Origin: Thermoleophilaceae bacterium
GTDB taxonomy: Bacteria > Actinomycetota > Thermoleophilia > Solirubrobacterales > Thermoleophilaceae
Assembly (NCBI GenBank): GCA_013812485.1
Contig: JACCTJ010000106.1
Location: 1 to 5,096, forward strand
Reading direction: 5' to 3'
Length of the DNA: 5,096 bases
Under the pieces are notes generated by a model. The model ran no database searches and was not told the origin of the DNA. It saw nothing but the letters and a program-made list of their open reading frames with translations. A program made the translations under genes and the position numbers. Shown piece by piece: positions 1 to 5,096 of this stretch; position 1 is the stretch's first letter; each line of letters opens with the position of its first letter.

Positions 1-317
1 CACGCGAACGGCTCGCCCTCGCCCTCGTAGGCGCGCTCGACCGAGGTGCGGCAGCGCGGCGTCGGGCGGCCGCTCATCCTCACGCCGCCGTAGCCCAGGC
101 GAGTGCGCTCGGCGTCCTCGAAGACCCCGACGTCGATCTCCACGCGGAAGACGTTGCCGAGGCAGCCCATGTAGCGGCGCCCCGAGCCCTCGTCGTCGTA
201 GAGGTAGAGGTAGGGACAGGCCGACTCGATGCAGCCCGCCGGATGCAACACGCGATCGCAGAACGTGCAGCACTGTCGGCATTCCTGGCTCTGGACCAGC
301 TTCGCGTGGCTGCTCAC
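1..317 (-). CDS. Small cysteine-rich conserved protein of unknown function (3' end outside window)
   Basis: The reverse strand from GTG at 317 reads open to the window edge: 105 complete codons, then a codon beginning TG. The protein starts VSSHAKLVQSQECRQCC and carries eight cysteines at residues 13, 16, 17, 20, 29, 34, 52 and 89, in the pattern CxxCCxxC-x8-C-x4-C-x17-C-x36-C. There is no signal peptide or membrane segment, so it is probably cytoplasmic. The clustered cysteines and His4/His25 suggest zinc or iron-sulfur binding, but I cannot assign a named family. It resembles uncharacterised proteins I associate with Thermoleophilia, from memory only. GTG at 317 is preferred because a TACACT hexamer lies six bases upstream, no Shine-Dalgarno sequence is visible, and no start codon occurs in frame for at least 14 codons upstream. 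It is divergent from the DoxX gene. The coding call is strong because the composition is protein-like and the competing plus-strand frame is not. Confidence 0.8.
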   Translation of the reverse strand, partial: MSSHAKLVQSQECRQCCTFCDRVLHPAGCIESACPYLYLYDDEGSGRRYMGCLGNVFRVEIDVGVFEDAERTRLGYGGVRMSGRPTPRCRTSVERAYEGEGEPFA

Positions 318-323
318 CGGCTC

Positions 324-329
324 AGTGTA
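324..329 (-). promoter_or_regulatory. Candidate -10 element for a leaderless transcript of the Cys-rich gene
   Basis: Read on the minus strand the hexamer is TACACT, matching the actinobacterial TANNNT -10 pattern. Six bases (GAGCCG) separate it from the GTG start, so transcription would begin at or very near the start codon. No convincing -35 element is seen upstream in the GC-rich spacer. The assignment rests on motif and spacing only. Confidence 0.5.
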
Positions 330-363
330 CCCGGCGGCCGCGGCCCCTCCGCGCCCATCGCGC

Positions 364-369
364 TACGGT
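364..369 (+). promoter_or_regulatory. Candidate -10 element for a leaderless DoxX transcript
   Basis: The hexamer TACGGT matches TANNNT and is followed by six bases (CCGAGC) and then the GTG start at 376. The geometry mirrors the divergent gene on the other strand. No purine-rich ribosome binding site lies between the hexamer and the start, which fits leaderless initiation. No clear -35 is visible. The 58-bp intergenic region also contains the 10-bp palindrome GGCCGCGGCC at 336-345, which may be chance in such GC-rich DNA. Confidence 0.45.
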
Positions 370-375
370 CCGAGC

Positions 376-828
376 GTGCCCTCCAGTACCAGGAGCCGGC
401 GGCGCAGCCGGATCTCGCGCGGCGTGCTGGCCGCCTTCTTCGTGGGGGCCGGGGTGCTCCACTTCGTCAAGCCGGGGCCGTATGAGTCGATCATGCCGCC
501 GCAGCTGCCATATCCGCGGGAGCTCATCTATGGGAGCGGTGTCGCGGAGATCCTCGGCGGCCTCGGGGTGCTGTCCTCGCGTCTGCGCCCGTGGGCCGGC
601 CTGTGGCTGATCGGGCTACTGATCGCCGTCTTCCCGGCCAACGTCTATCACGCGTTTGCGGCCGACGAGATCCCGGGGAACCCCGCGCCGCAGGCCGCGC
701 TCATCGCCCGGCTGCCGCTCCAGGCCCTGCTCATCGCGTGGGTGTGGATGACCACGGGAGCGGATCGCCTTTTCCAGCGCCGCAGCCGCGCGCGGCGCGC
801 CAAGGACGCGCTCCGCCGGCGTCGCTAG
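376..828 (+). CDS. DoxX-family integral membrane protein
   Basis: This 150-residue protein has the DoxX-like four-helix layout, with helices at about residues 16-31, 50-66, 73-91 and 108-126. Recognisable family signatures are AGVLHFVKPGPYESIMPP (25-42), the segment LPYPRELIYGSGVAEILGG (44-62), FPANVYHAF (86-94) and the RLPLQALLIAWVW stretch (112-124). Both termini are rich in arginine, consistent with cytoplasmic ends. DoxX-type proteins are often linked to redox or thiol chemistry in membranes, but the substrate here is unknown and no catalytic residue can be named. The frame stays open back to 229, but that extension lies antisense to the Cys-rich gene and has no family similarity. GTG at 376 is chosen because the conserved protein begins just after it and a TACGGT hexamer precedes it by six bases. 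The gene converges with the next one, and the two stop codons overlap. Confidence 0.85.
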   Translation: MPSSTRSRRRSRISRGVLAAFFVGAGVLHFVKPGPYESIMPPQLPYPRELIYGSGVAEILGGLGVLSSRLRPWAGLWLIGLLIAVFPANVYHAFAADEIPGNPAPQAALIARLPLQALLIAWVWMTTGADRLFQRRSRARRAKDALRRRR

Positions 829-854
829 CCCGACGCGGGCGGCTCGCCGCTAGC
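824..854. repeat. Chain of short dyads across the convergent gene ends (possible bidirectional terminator)
   Basis: Four perfect dyads tile these 31 bases: GCTAGC at 824-829; GCCCG-ACG-CGGGC at 828-840; GCGG-CTCG-CCGC at 839-850; and a second GCTAGC at 849-854. They cover both stop codons and extend into the last codons of the minus-strand gene. The hairpins are short and GC-only, and no T-tract follows on either strand, so this is not a canonical intrinsic terminator. Short GC stems at convergent ends are nonetheless common where actinobacterial transcription stops. The role is inferred from position; dyads of this length can also arise by chance in GC-rich sequence. Confidence 0.3.
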
Positions 855-1286
855 AGCCACAGGCTCTTCCTCGGTCGGCCCGGACCGCGCGCGGCGCCCG
901 CGCCGCCCCCCCTGCCCGCCTGCCTCGCCCTCGGGCAGGAAGCGCGTGGCGATGGTGAGCAGCAGATGGGCGACGCCCAGGGCGATGAAGAAGATCAGCG
1001 GTGCGCTCTCCTGCGCGAAGCCGAACAGGAACGGCGCCGCGATTAGGAAGATCGCCAAGAGGTAGTCGAGCACCACGTGCGCGGCGATCGGGATCTGATT
1101 GACGAGGCTCGTGGGGCCCTCGGTGCTGGCGGCGGCGATGAGGATGACGATCCCGACGATGATCGAGGTCGCGACCGCCGCCTCCGAGTTGTAGTCGAGC
1201 AGGAGCGGAACGACGATGAAGGCGATCGCCGCGACGTACTCGATCGCGCCGTGGACGGCGCGCGGGACCGGTCCGTCGCGGAGCAT
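825..1286 (-). CDS. Four-helix membrane protein with internal two-fold repeat (SPW-repeat-like)
   Basis: This 153-residue protein has predicted membrane helices at about 14-31, 36-53, 68-90 and 95-113, then a hydrophilic, probably disordered tail from 118 rich in Gly, Arg, Glu and Pro. The two helical hairpins look like an ancient duplication: His12, Glu16, Tyr17 and Pro27 recur at identical spacing as His70, Asp74, Tyr75 and Pro85. This layout resembles small SPW-repeat-type membrane proteins, although the Ser-Pro-Trp motif itself is not present. The function is unknown. ATG at 1286 is preferred over GTG at 1349, because the extra 21 residues look non-conserved and a TATACC hexamer lies six bases before the ATG. 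The stop codon (825-827) overlaps the DoxX stop on the opposite strand. It follows phoD on the same strand after a 75-bp gap and probably has its own promoter. Confidence 0.8.
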   Translation of the reverse strand: MLRDGPVPRAVHGAIEYVAAIAFIVVPLLLDYNSEAAVATSIIVGIVILIAAASTEGPTSLVNQIPIAAHVVLDYLLAIFLIAAPFLFGFAQESAPLIFFIALGVAHLLLTIATRFLPEGEAGGQGGRRGRRARSGPTEEEPVAASGEPPASG

Positions 1287-1292
1287 GGCGGA

Positions 1293-1298
1293 GGTATA
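1293..1298 (-). promoter_or_regulatory. Candidate -10 element upstream of the SPW-like membrane protein gene
   Basis: On the minus strand the sequence TATACC sits six bases (TCCGCC) before the ATG at 1286, the same spacing as at the two genes to its left. The last base is C rather than the preferred T, so the match is imperfect. If real, it gives this gene a leaderless transcript independent of phoD. It supports ATG 1286 over the upstream GTG. Confidence 0.35.
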
Positions 1299-1402
1299 CC
1301 CGGCCGTACGGACAGCCACGCCCACCGGCGTCGTCCCCGTGAGCCCCACAGGGCCCAGCGACTATTCGTCGGCTCGGCGCTGGGCGCGAGCGCGGTCTCC
1401 CT

Positions 1403-1420
1403 CGACCTCGGACGAGGTCG
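1403..1420. repeat. Perfect 8-bp inverted repeat in the phoD 3' end
   Basis: CGACCTCG and CGAGGTCG flank a two-base centre (GA), giving an 18-bp dyad, or a 7-bp stem with a four-base loop in RNA. It lies about 40 bp inside the phoD stop codon, in the segment encoding the low-complexity Ala/Arg-rich C-terminal tail. No T-tract follows in the phoD direction. It could be a transcript-end hairpin or operator, or simply chance. Confidence 0.3.
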
Positions 1421-2222
1421 CCGCAGCCGAGGGGGCGCGCCCCCCGCCTGCGCGCTGGAGGCCGGGCCGGCCGGCCTCGACAACGAAGGTCGCGCGCGTG
1501 GAGACCGGCGCACCCCGGCGGCTCACGTAGGGGACGACGCGGTAGTCGGTCCGCCAGCGCTCAGGGGTGACGTGGCAGCGCACGTAGCCGCGCTGGCCGT
1601 TGAAGAATCTGACGTGCGGGTTTCTCGCCCGGATCCGCTGGGTCTCCAAGCGCTGGTCCGAGCCATCACCGCCGGAGCTGATCGAGGTCCCGACGAACTC
1701 GGCGGCCACGACTCTGGAGTCGGGGTCGTCGAAGTTCCGCAGCACGTCGTTGGCCCAGTTCGCGTGCACGTCGCCGGTGAGGACGACGGGGTTGCGCACG
1801 CGGCGCGTGGCGATGTAATCGAGGATCCGCCGGCGGGCCGCCCAATAGCCGTCCCAAGCGTCCATGTTGAACTGCCTCGACGAACCGGAGCCGAGGTCGA
1901 GCTCGGCGAAGAACGCCTGCTGGGCGAGGACGTTCCAGCGTGCCGAGGAGCCTCCGAGGGCCCCGAGCAGCCAGCGCTCCTGGGAGGCGCCCGTCATGGT
2001 CCGGCGAGAGGCACGGGACTGCGCACTCGACGGCTTCTGGCCGTCCCCGCTCGCCTGGTCGTCTCGATACTGGCGGGTGTCGAGCACCCGGAAGTGCGCA
2101 AGATCACCGTAGGCGATGGTGCGAAAGAGTCGCATGTCGGGCCCGGCGGGAGCCGAGAAGCGCCGCAGCGGCATGTGCTCGTAGTAGGCCTGGTAGGCGG
2201 CGGCCCGACGGCGCAGGAAGTA

Positions 2223-2237
2223 CTCCCGCGACCCCCG
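2223..2237 (-). other. Frameshift site in phoD
   Basis: In the N-terminal frame the protein reads DDIAQHGG up to about 2231, and family-like sequence resumes in another frame at [17 protein letters not shown] from 2225. One extra base restores continuity. On the minus strand the candidate homopolymers are G5 (2232-2236) and G3 (2225-2227). A sixth G in the longer run would read HGGSREYFL; a fourth G in the shorter run would read HGGRGEYFL. The site lacks a classical slippery heptamer, since CGGGGGT would force a mismatch at the P site. An indel or sequencing error is therefore more likely than programmed frameshifting. Confidence 0.75.
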
Positions 2238-3186
2238 TGCTGCGCTATGTCGTCGGCGTAGTTGTTCTCGACCTCATGGTCGTCCCAGGTGACGACCCAG
2301 GGGAACGCGGCGTGCGCCGCCTTCAGGTTCGAGTCGTCGCGGTACAGGGCGTGGCGGCGCCGGTAGCCGGCGAGCTTCGTGGGCTCGCGCGAGTTGTGTC
2401 GGCGCACGTTGCCGCCCGGGGCGTTGTACCGGTTCGGCCCGTACTCGTAGATGTAGTCGCCGAGGTGCACGACGAGGTCGAGATCCTCCCGGGCCATGTG
2501 CCGGTAGGCCGTGTAGTAACCGTGTTCGAACTGTTGACAGGAGGCGAAGGCGAAGGTGAGCTCGCGCACCGCCCGTCCGAGCTGGGGCACTGTCGATGTT
2601 CGCCCGACCGGGCTCGTGTCGGCGCCCGCCTTGAAGCGGTAGAAGTAGCGGCGCGCCGAGCGCAGCCCGCCGACCTCGACGTGTACCGAGTGACCGAGCT
2701 CCGGGTACGCGGGCGCCCTGCCACGAGCGACGACCTGGCGAAACGCCTCGTCGTGGGCGACCTCCCAGCGGACGTCGACCTTCCTCGCGGGCATGCCGCC
2801 GCGCCCGTCCTCGTCGTGCGGGCGGGGGGCCAATCGGGTCCAGAGGACCACTTCCGTTGGACGGGGATCGCCGGAGGCGACTCCGAGGCGGAAGGGGTAG
2901 CTCGTGAGCGCCGAGGCAGCCAGCGCTCGTTCGGTGTAGGGCCCGGCGCCCGCCACGAGTGCGGCCGCGCCCGCCCCGCTCAGGCGCAGGAAGCGCCGCC
3001 GGTCGATCGACCCGAGTCGCCCTATGGGGTCGCCGCCCCGCCTGTCCCAGTTCCCGCGCACGCTCATGAGTCAGCCAACACGTCCTCGGGTCAGGGATGC
3101 GCTCCAGCGATTCGCGACCATCGCGGGATACCGGCCGGCGGTCACCCCCGGCTACGGTGCAACCGGGTGCCGTCGGACCCCGGACC

Positions 3187-3192
3187 TAGACT
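3187..3192 (+). promoter_or_regulatory. Candidate -10 element for dnaE
   Basis: TAGACT matches TANNNT and ends nine bases before the dnaE ATG, placing the transcript start within a few bases of the start codon. No Shine-Dalgarno sequence lies between them (GGCCGACCC), which fits a leaderless or near-leaderless message. No TTGACA-like -35 is found at 16-19 bp. The rest of the 134-bp divergent region (3068-3201) shows only a CCGGCCGG palindrome at 3131-3138 and no convincing phoD promoter. Confidence 0.45.
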
Positions 3193-3201
3193 GGCCGACC
3201 C

Positions 3202-5096
3202 ATGCCTGCTCCCTCCTGCGCCCACCTGCACGTCCACTCCGAGTACTCGCTGCTCGACGGCGCGTGCGGCATCGACGCCCTCGCCGCGCGCGCCGCCGAG
3301 CTCGGACAGCCCGCGCTCGGGCTCACTGACCACGGGGTCATGAACGGCGCCCTCGAGCTCTACAAGGCCTGCTCCAAGCACGGCGTCAAGCCGATCCTCG
3401 GCCTCGAGGCCTACCTCGTCGACGACATCCGCTCGGAGGCCGTCCGCTACGAGCGCAACCACCTCACGCTGCTGGCCTCGAGCGACGCGGGCTTTCGCAA
3501 CCTGACCAAGCTGAGCTCGGCGGGCTTCCTCGAGGGCTACCGGCGAGGCAAGCCCAACGTCGACCTCGAGCTGCTCTCCCGCTACTCCGACGGCGTGATC
3601 GCCCTCACCGGCTGCCTGCAGTCGCGCTTCTGCCGCCGCCTCGTCGACGACAACCCGGCCGAGGCGCGCGCCCACGTCGACGACCTGCTGCGGATCTTCG
3701 GCCCCGAGGACGTCTACTTCGAGCTTCAGCGCAACGGGATCGCCGACCAGGACAAGGCAAACGTCGGCATCGCCCGCATCGCGCGCGAGGTCGGCCGCCC
3801 GGTGGTCGGGACCGCCGACGTCCACTACCTGCGCCGAGAGAACTTCGACCACCACCGCGCGCTGCTGTGCGTGCAGACGAAGTCGACGCTCGAGCAGCCG
3901 AAGCTGTCCTTCGACACCAACGAGTTCTACCTCAAGGGGTCGGAGGAGATGGACGAGTCGTTCGCCGCCTGGCCCGAGGCGATCCCGACCACGCTCGAGA
4001 TCGCCGAGCGCTGCTCGGTGGAGCTCGAGCTCGGCAAGATGCTCATCCCCCGCTACCCCACGCCGGGCGGGGAGCCGGAGCCCGAGTACCTGCGCGGGCT
4101 GGCCGAGGAGGGGTTGCGCCGCCGCTACGGCGACCCCGTCCCCGCGCAGGCGCGCGAGCGGCTCGAGATGGAGCTCGGGGTCATCGAGCGGATGGGCTTC
4201 GCCGCCTACTTCCTGATCGTCTGGGACTTCGTCACCTACGCCAAGGACCAGGGCATCGCCGTGGGCCCGGGCCGCGGCTCGGCCGCCGGATCGATCGTCT
4301 CCTACGCGCTGCGCATCACCGATGTCGACCCGCTCGGACACGGGCTGCTGTTCGAGCGCTTCCTCAACGCCGAGCGGATCTCCATGCCGGACATCGACAT
4401 CGACTTCTCGGTCAAGGGCCGCGAGCGCGTGATCCAGTACGTGGCCGAGAAGTACGGCCGCGACTCGGTGGCCCAGATCGCCACCTTCGGCCGCATGGCT
4501 CCGCGCGCGGCAACCCGCGACGCGGCTCGCGTGCTCGGCTTCGACTACGCGACCGGCGATCGCCTGGCCAAGCTCATCCCCGAGCCGATCATGGGACGCT
4601 CGCCGTCGTTCGACGACTGCCTGCGCGAGGGCGAGGAGCTCGCCAAGGCCTACGCCGAGGACGGCCAGGCGCGCCAGGTGGTCGACGTGGCCCGCGGCCT
4701 CGAGGGGATCGTGCGCAACTCCTCGATCCACGCCGCGGCGGTGGTGATCTCCGACCGCCCGCTGACCGACATCGTGCCCCTCCAGCTCGCCGAGGACACC
4801 GACGAGGACGGCAACCGCATTCGCCGCACGATCACCCAGTACCCGATGGGCCCGATCGAGGACATCGGTCTGCTCAAGATGGACTTTCTCGGCTTGCGTA
4901 ACCTCGACGTGATCGAGTCGGCGCTCGACATCATCGGGCGCTCCACCGGCGAGCGCCCCGACATGGCCCAGCTCCCGCTCGACGACGAGCCGACCTACGC
5001 CATGCTCGCGCGCGGCGAGTCCGTCGGGGTCTTCCAGTTCGAGTCCGACGGCATGCGCGAGGCGCTGCGCAAGGTCCGCCCGACCGAGTTCGAGGA
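3202..5096 (+). CDS. dnaE: DNA polymerase III subunit alpha (replicative C-family polymerase), N-terminal 631 codons
   Basis: DnaE synthesises DNA at the replication fork as the polymerase subunit of the Pol III holoenzyme. The window holds residues 1-631; full-length proteins are usually about 1,150-1,200. The PHP domain comes first: HLHVHSEYSLLDG at 8-20, TDHG at 42-45, Glu69, His87, Cys138, and TADVHYL at 204-210. All nine expected metal ligands are present (H10, H12, D19, H44, E69, H87, C138, D206, H208), unlike the degenerate site of E. coli, so a proofreading 3'-5' exonuclease is predicted as in mycobacterial DnaE1. The palm follows, with GPGRGSAAGS (355-364) and PDIDIDF (396-402). Asp397, Asp399 and Asp561 (in KMDFLGLRNL) correspond to E. 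coli D401, D403 and D555. The sequence leaves the window in the fingers domain (VGVFQFES). ATG 3202 places the PHP histidines at the expected distance from the N terminus. The gene is divergent from phoD and looks fully functional. Confidence 0.97.
   Translation, partial: MPAPSCAHLHVHSEYSLLDGACGIDALAARAAELGQPALGLTDHGVMNGALELYKACSKHGVKPILGLEAYLVDDIRSEAVRYERNHLTLLASSDAGFRNLTKLSSAGFLEGYRRGKPNVDLELLSRYSDGVIALTGCLQSRFCRRLVDDNPAEARAHVDDLLRIFGPEDVYFELQRNGIADQDKANVGIARIAREVGRPVVGTADVHYLRRENFDHHRALLCVQTKSTLEQPKLSFDTNEFYLKGSEEMDESFAAWPEAIPTTLEIAERCSVELELGKMLIPRYPTPGGEPEPEYLRGLAEEGLRRRYGDPVPAQARERLEMELGVIERMGFAAYFLIVWDFVTYAKDQGIAVGPGRGSAAGSIVSYALRITDVDPLGHGLLFERFLNAERISMPDIDIDFSVKGRERVIQYVAEKYGRDSVAQIATFGRMAPRAATRDAARVLGFDYATGDRLAKLIPEPIMGRSPSFDDCLREGEELAKAYAEDGQARQVVDVARGLEGIVRNSSIHAAAVVISDRPLTDIVPLQLAEDTDEDGNRIRRTITQYPMGPIEDIGLLKMDFLGLRNLDVIESALDIIGRSTGERPDMAQLPLDDEPTYAMLARGESVGVFQFESDGMREALRKVRPTEFE

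Larger units (their letters stand above)
1362..3067 (-). pseudogene. phoD: PhoD-type alkaline phosphatase/phosphodiesterase, Tat-exported, with a single-base frameshift
   Basis: The gene reads in two minus-strand frames: ATG 3067 to about 2235, then about 2225 to TAG at 1362. Restoring one base gives 568 residues, a normal PhoD-like length. PhoD enzymes are secreted metallophosphoesterases that release phosphate from phosphomono- and diesters. Residues 22-51 form a Tat signal ([10 protein letters not shown], then an Ala/Gly-rich core). The PhoD N-terminal domain follows ([12 protein letters not shown], 57-68; VLWTRLAP, 74-81). Catalytic-domain motifs are [12 protein letters not shown] (174-185, Cys177 the likely iron ligand), [10 protein letters not shown] (201-210) and WDDHEVENN (261-269). 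After the break come [10 protein letters not shown] and, in restored numbering, GDVH at 432-435. Unrepaired, translation continues out of frame for about 78 residues to a stop at 1994, losing the GDVH half. ATG 3067 is the first possible start, with an in-frame TGA two codons upstream. No good Shine-Dalgarno sequence or Pho box is evident. Sequencing error or recent mutation are both possible. Confidence 0.85.

Noticed and set aside
229..375. N-terminal extension of the DoxX gene to an upstream ATG
   Set aside because: The extra 49 residues lie opposite the Cys-rich gene and show no DoxX similarity; the family signature begins just after the GTG at 376.
2172..2174. ATG (MPLRRF) as independent start of a second phosphatase gene
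   Set aside because: Family-like sequence ([17 protein letters not shown]) continues upstream of it in the same frame, and no ribosome binding site precedes it, so it is an internal methionine of the frameshifted phoD.
2231..2239. Programmed -1 ribosomal frameshift in phoD
   Set aside because: The local CGGGGGT does not fit the X XXY YYZ slippery rule, and PhoD enzymes are not known to need frameshifting; an indel is simpler.
1077..2261. 394-codon open frame on the plus strand
   Set aside because: It is antisense to the SPW-like gene and phoD, both of which show clear protein-family motifs; its translation is Arg/Gly/Asp-rich without recognisable domains.
3068..3201. Small RNA, riboswitch or Pho box in the phoD-dnaE divergent region
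   Set aside because: Only short GC palindromes and direct repeats such as CGGACC are visible; no conserved RNA fold or spaced direct repeats could be supported.
1940..3343. 467-codon open frame on the plus strand
   Set aside because: It runs antisense to phoD and out of frame into dnaE, crossing a divergent promoter region; composition is that of a shadow frame.
3142..4731. 529-codon open frame on the minus strand
   Set aside because: It lies wholly antisense to well-conserved dnaE, and its product is a repetitive Ala/Val/Asp/Glu/Arg composition typical of a GC-rich shadow frame; no family motif is visible.
3867..4901. 344-codon plus-strand frame inside dnaE
   Set aside because: It is an Arg-rich alternative frame of dnaE; the dnaE frame is continuous and has all catalytic motifs.
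1..5096. Mobile element, CRISPR array, defence island, toxin-antitoxin or phage genes
   Set aside because: No transposase, integrase, long terminal repeats, regularly spaced repeats or tRNA-like sequence was found; gene content is ordinary chromosomal.

Overview
The window is very GC-rich, with strong G/C preference at third codon positions and long antisense shadow frames. It suggests a high-GC actinobacterium. The class Thermoleophilia (Solirubrobacterales-like) is my best guess, from the replicative DNA polymerase, the small Cys-rich protein and the start-site architecture; this is inference from remembered family patterns, not a search.

Layout, left to right. (1) 1-317, minus: the 5' part of a small cysteine-rich protein of unknown function, cut by the window edge. 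(2) 318-375: a 58-bp divergent promoter region with a -10-like hexamer six bases before the GTG start on each side, suggesting leaderless transcripts both ways. (3) 376-828, plus: a four-helix DoxX-family membrane protein. (4) 825-1286, minus: a small four-helix membrane protein with an internal two-fold repeat. It converges on the DoxX gene so tightly that one CTAG palindrome supplies both TAG stop codons. (5) 1362-3067, minus: a Tat-exported PhoD-type alkaline phosphatase/phosphodiesterase, broken by one apparent missing base near 2223-2237; both halves keep their conserved motifs. (6) 3068-3201: a 134-bp divergent intergenic region. (7) 3202-5096, plus: the first 631 codons of dnaE, the replicative DNA polymerase III alpha subunit, with an intact PHP metal site and the three palm aspartates.

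The genes do not form an obvious pathway. dnaE is core replication; phoD is an exported phosphate-scavenging enzyme; the two small membrane proteins and the Cys-rich protein are accessory or housekeeping genes of unclear role. I see no mobile element, CRISPR array, tRNA, rRNA or defence cassette, and no gene-free stretch longer than 134 bp. The points most worth a second look are the single-base lesion in phoD, the shared stop codon with its chain of dyads, the repeated leaderless-type starts, and the eight-cysteine protein at the left edge.
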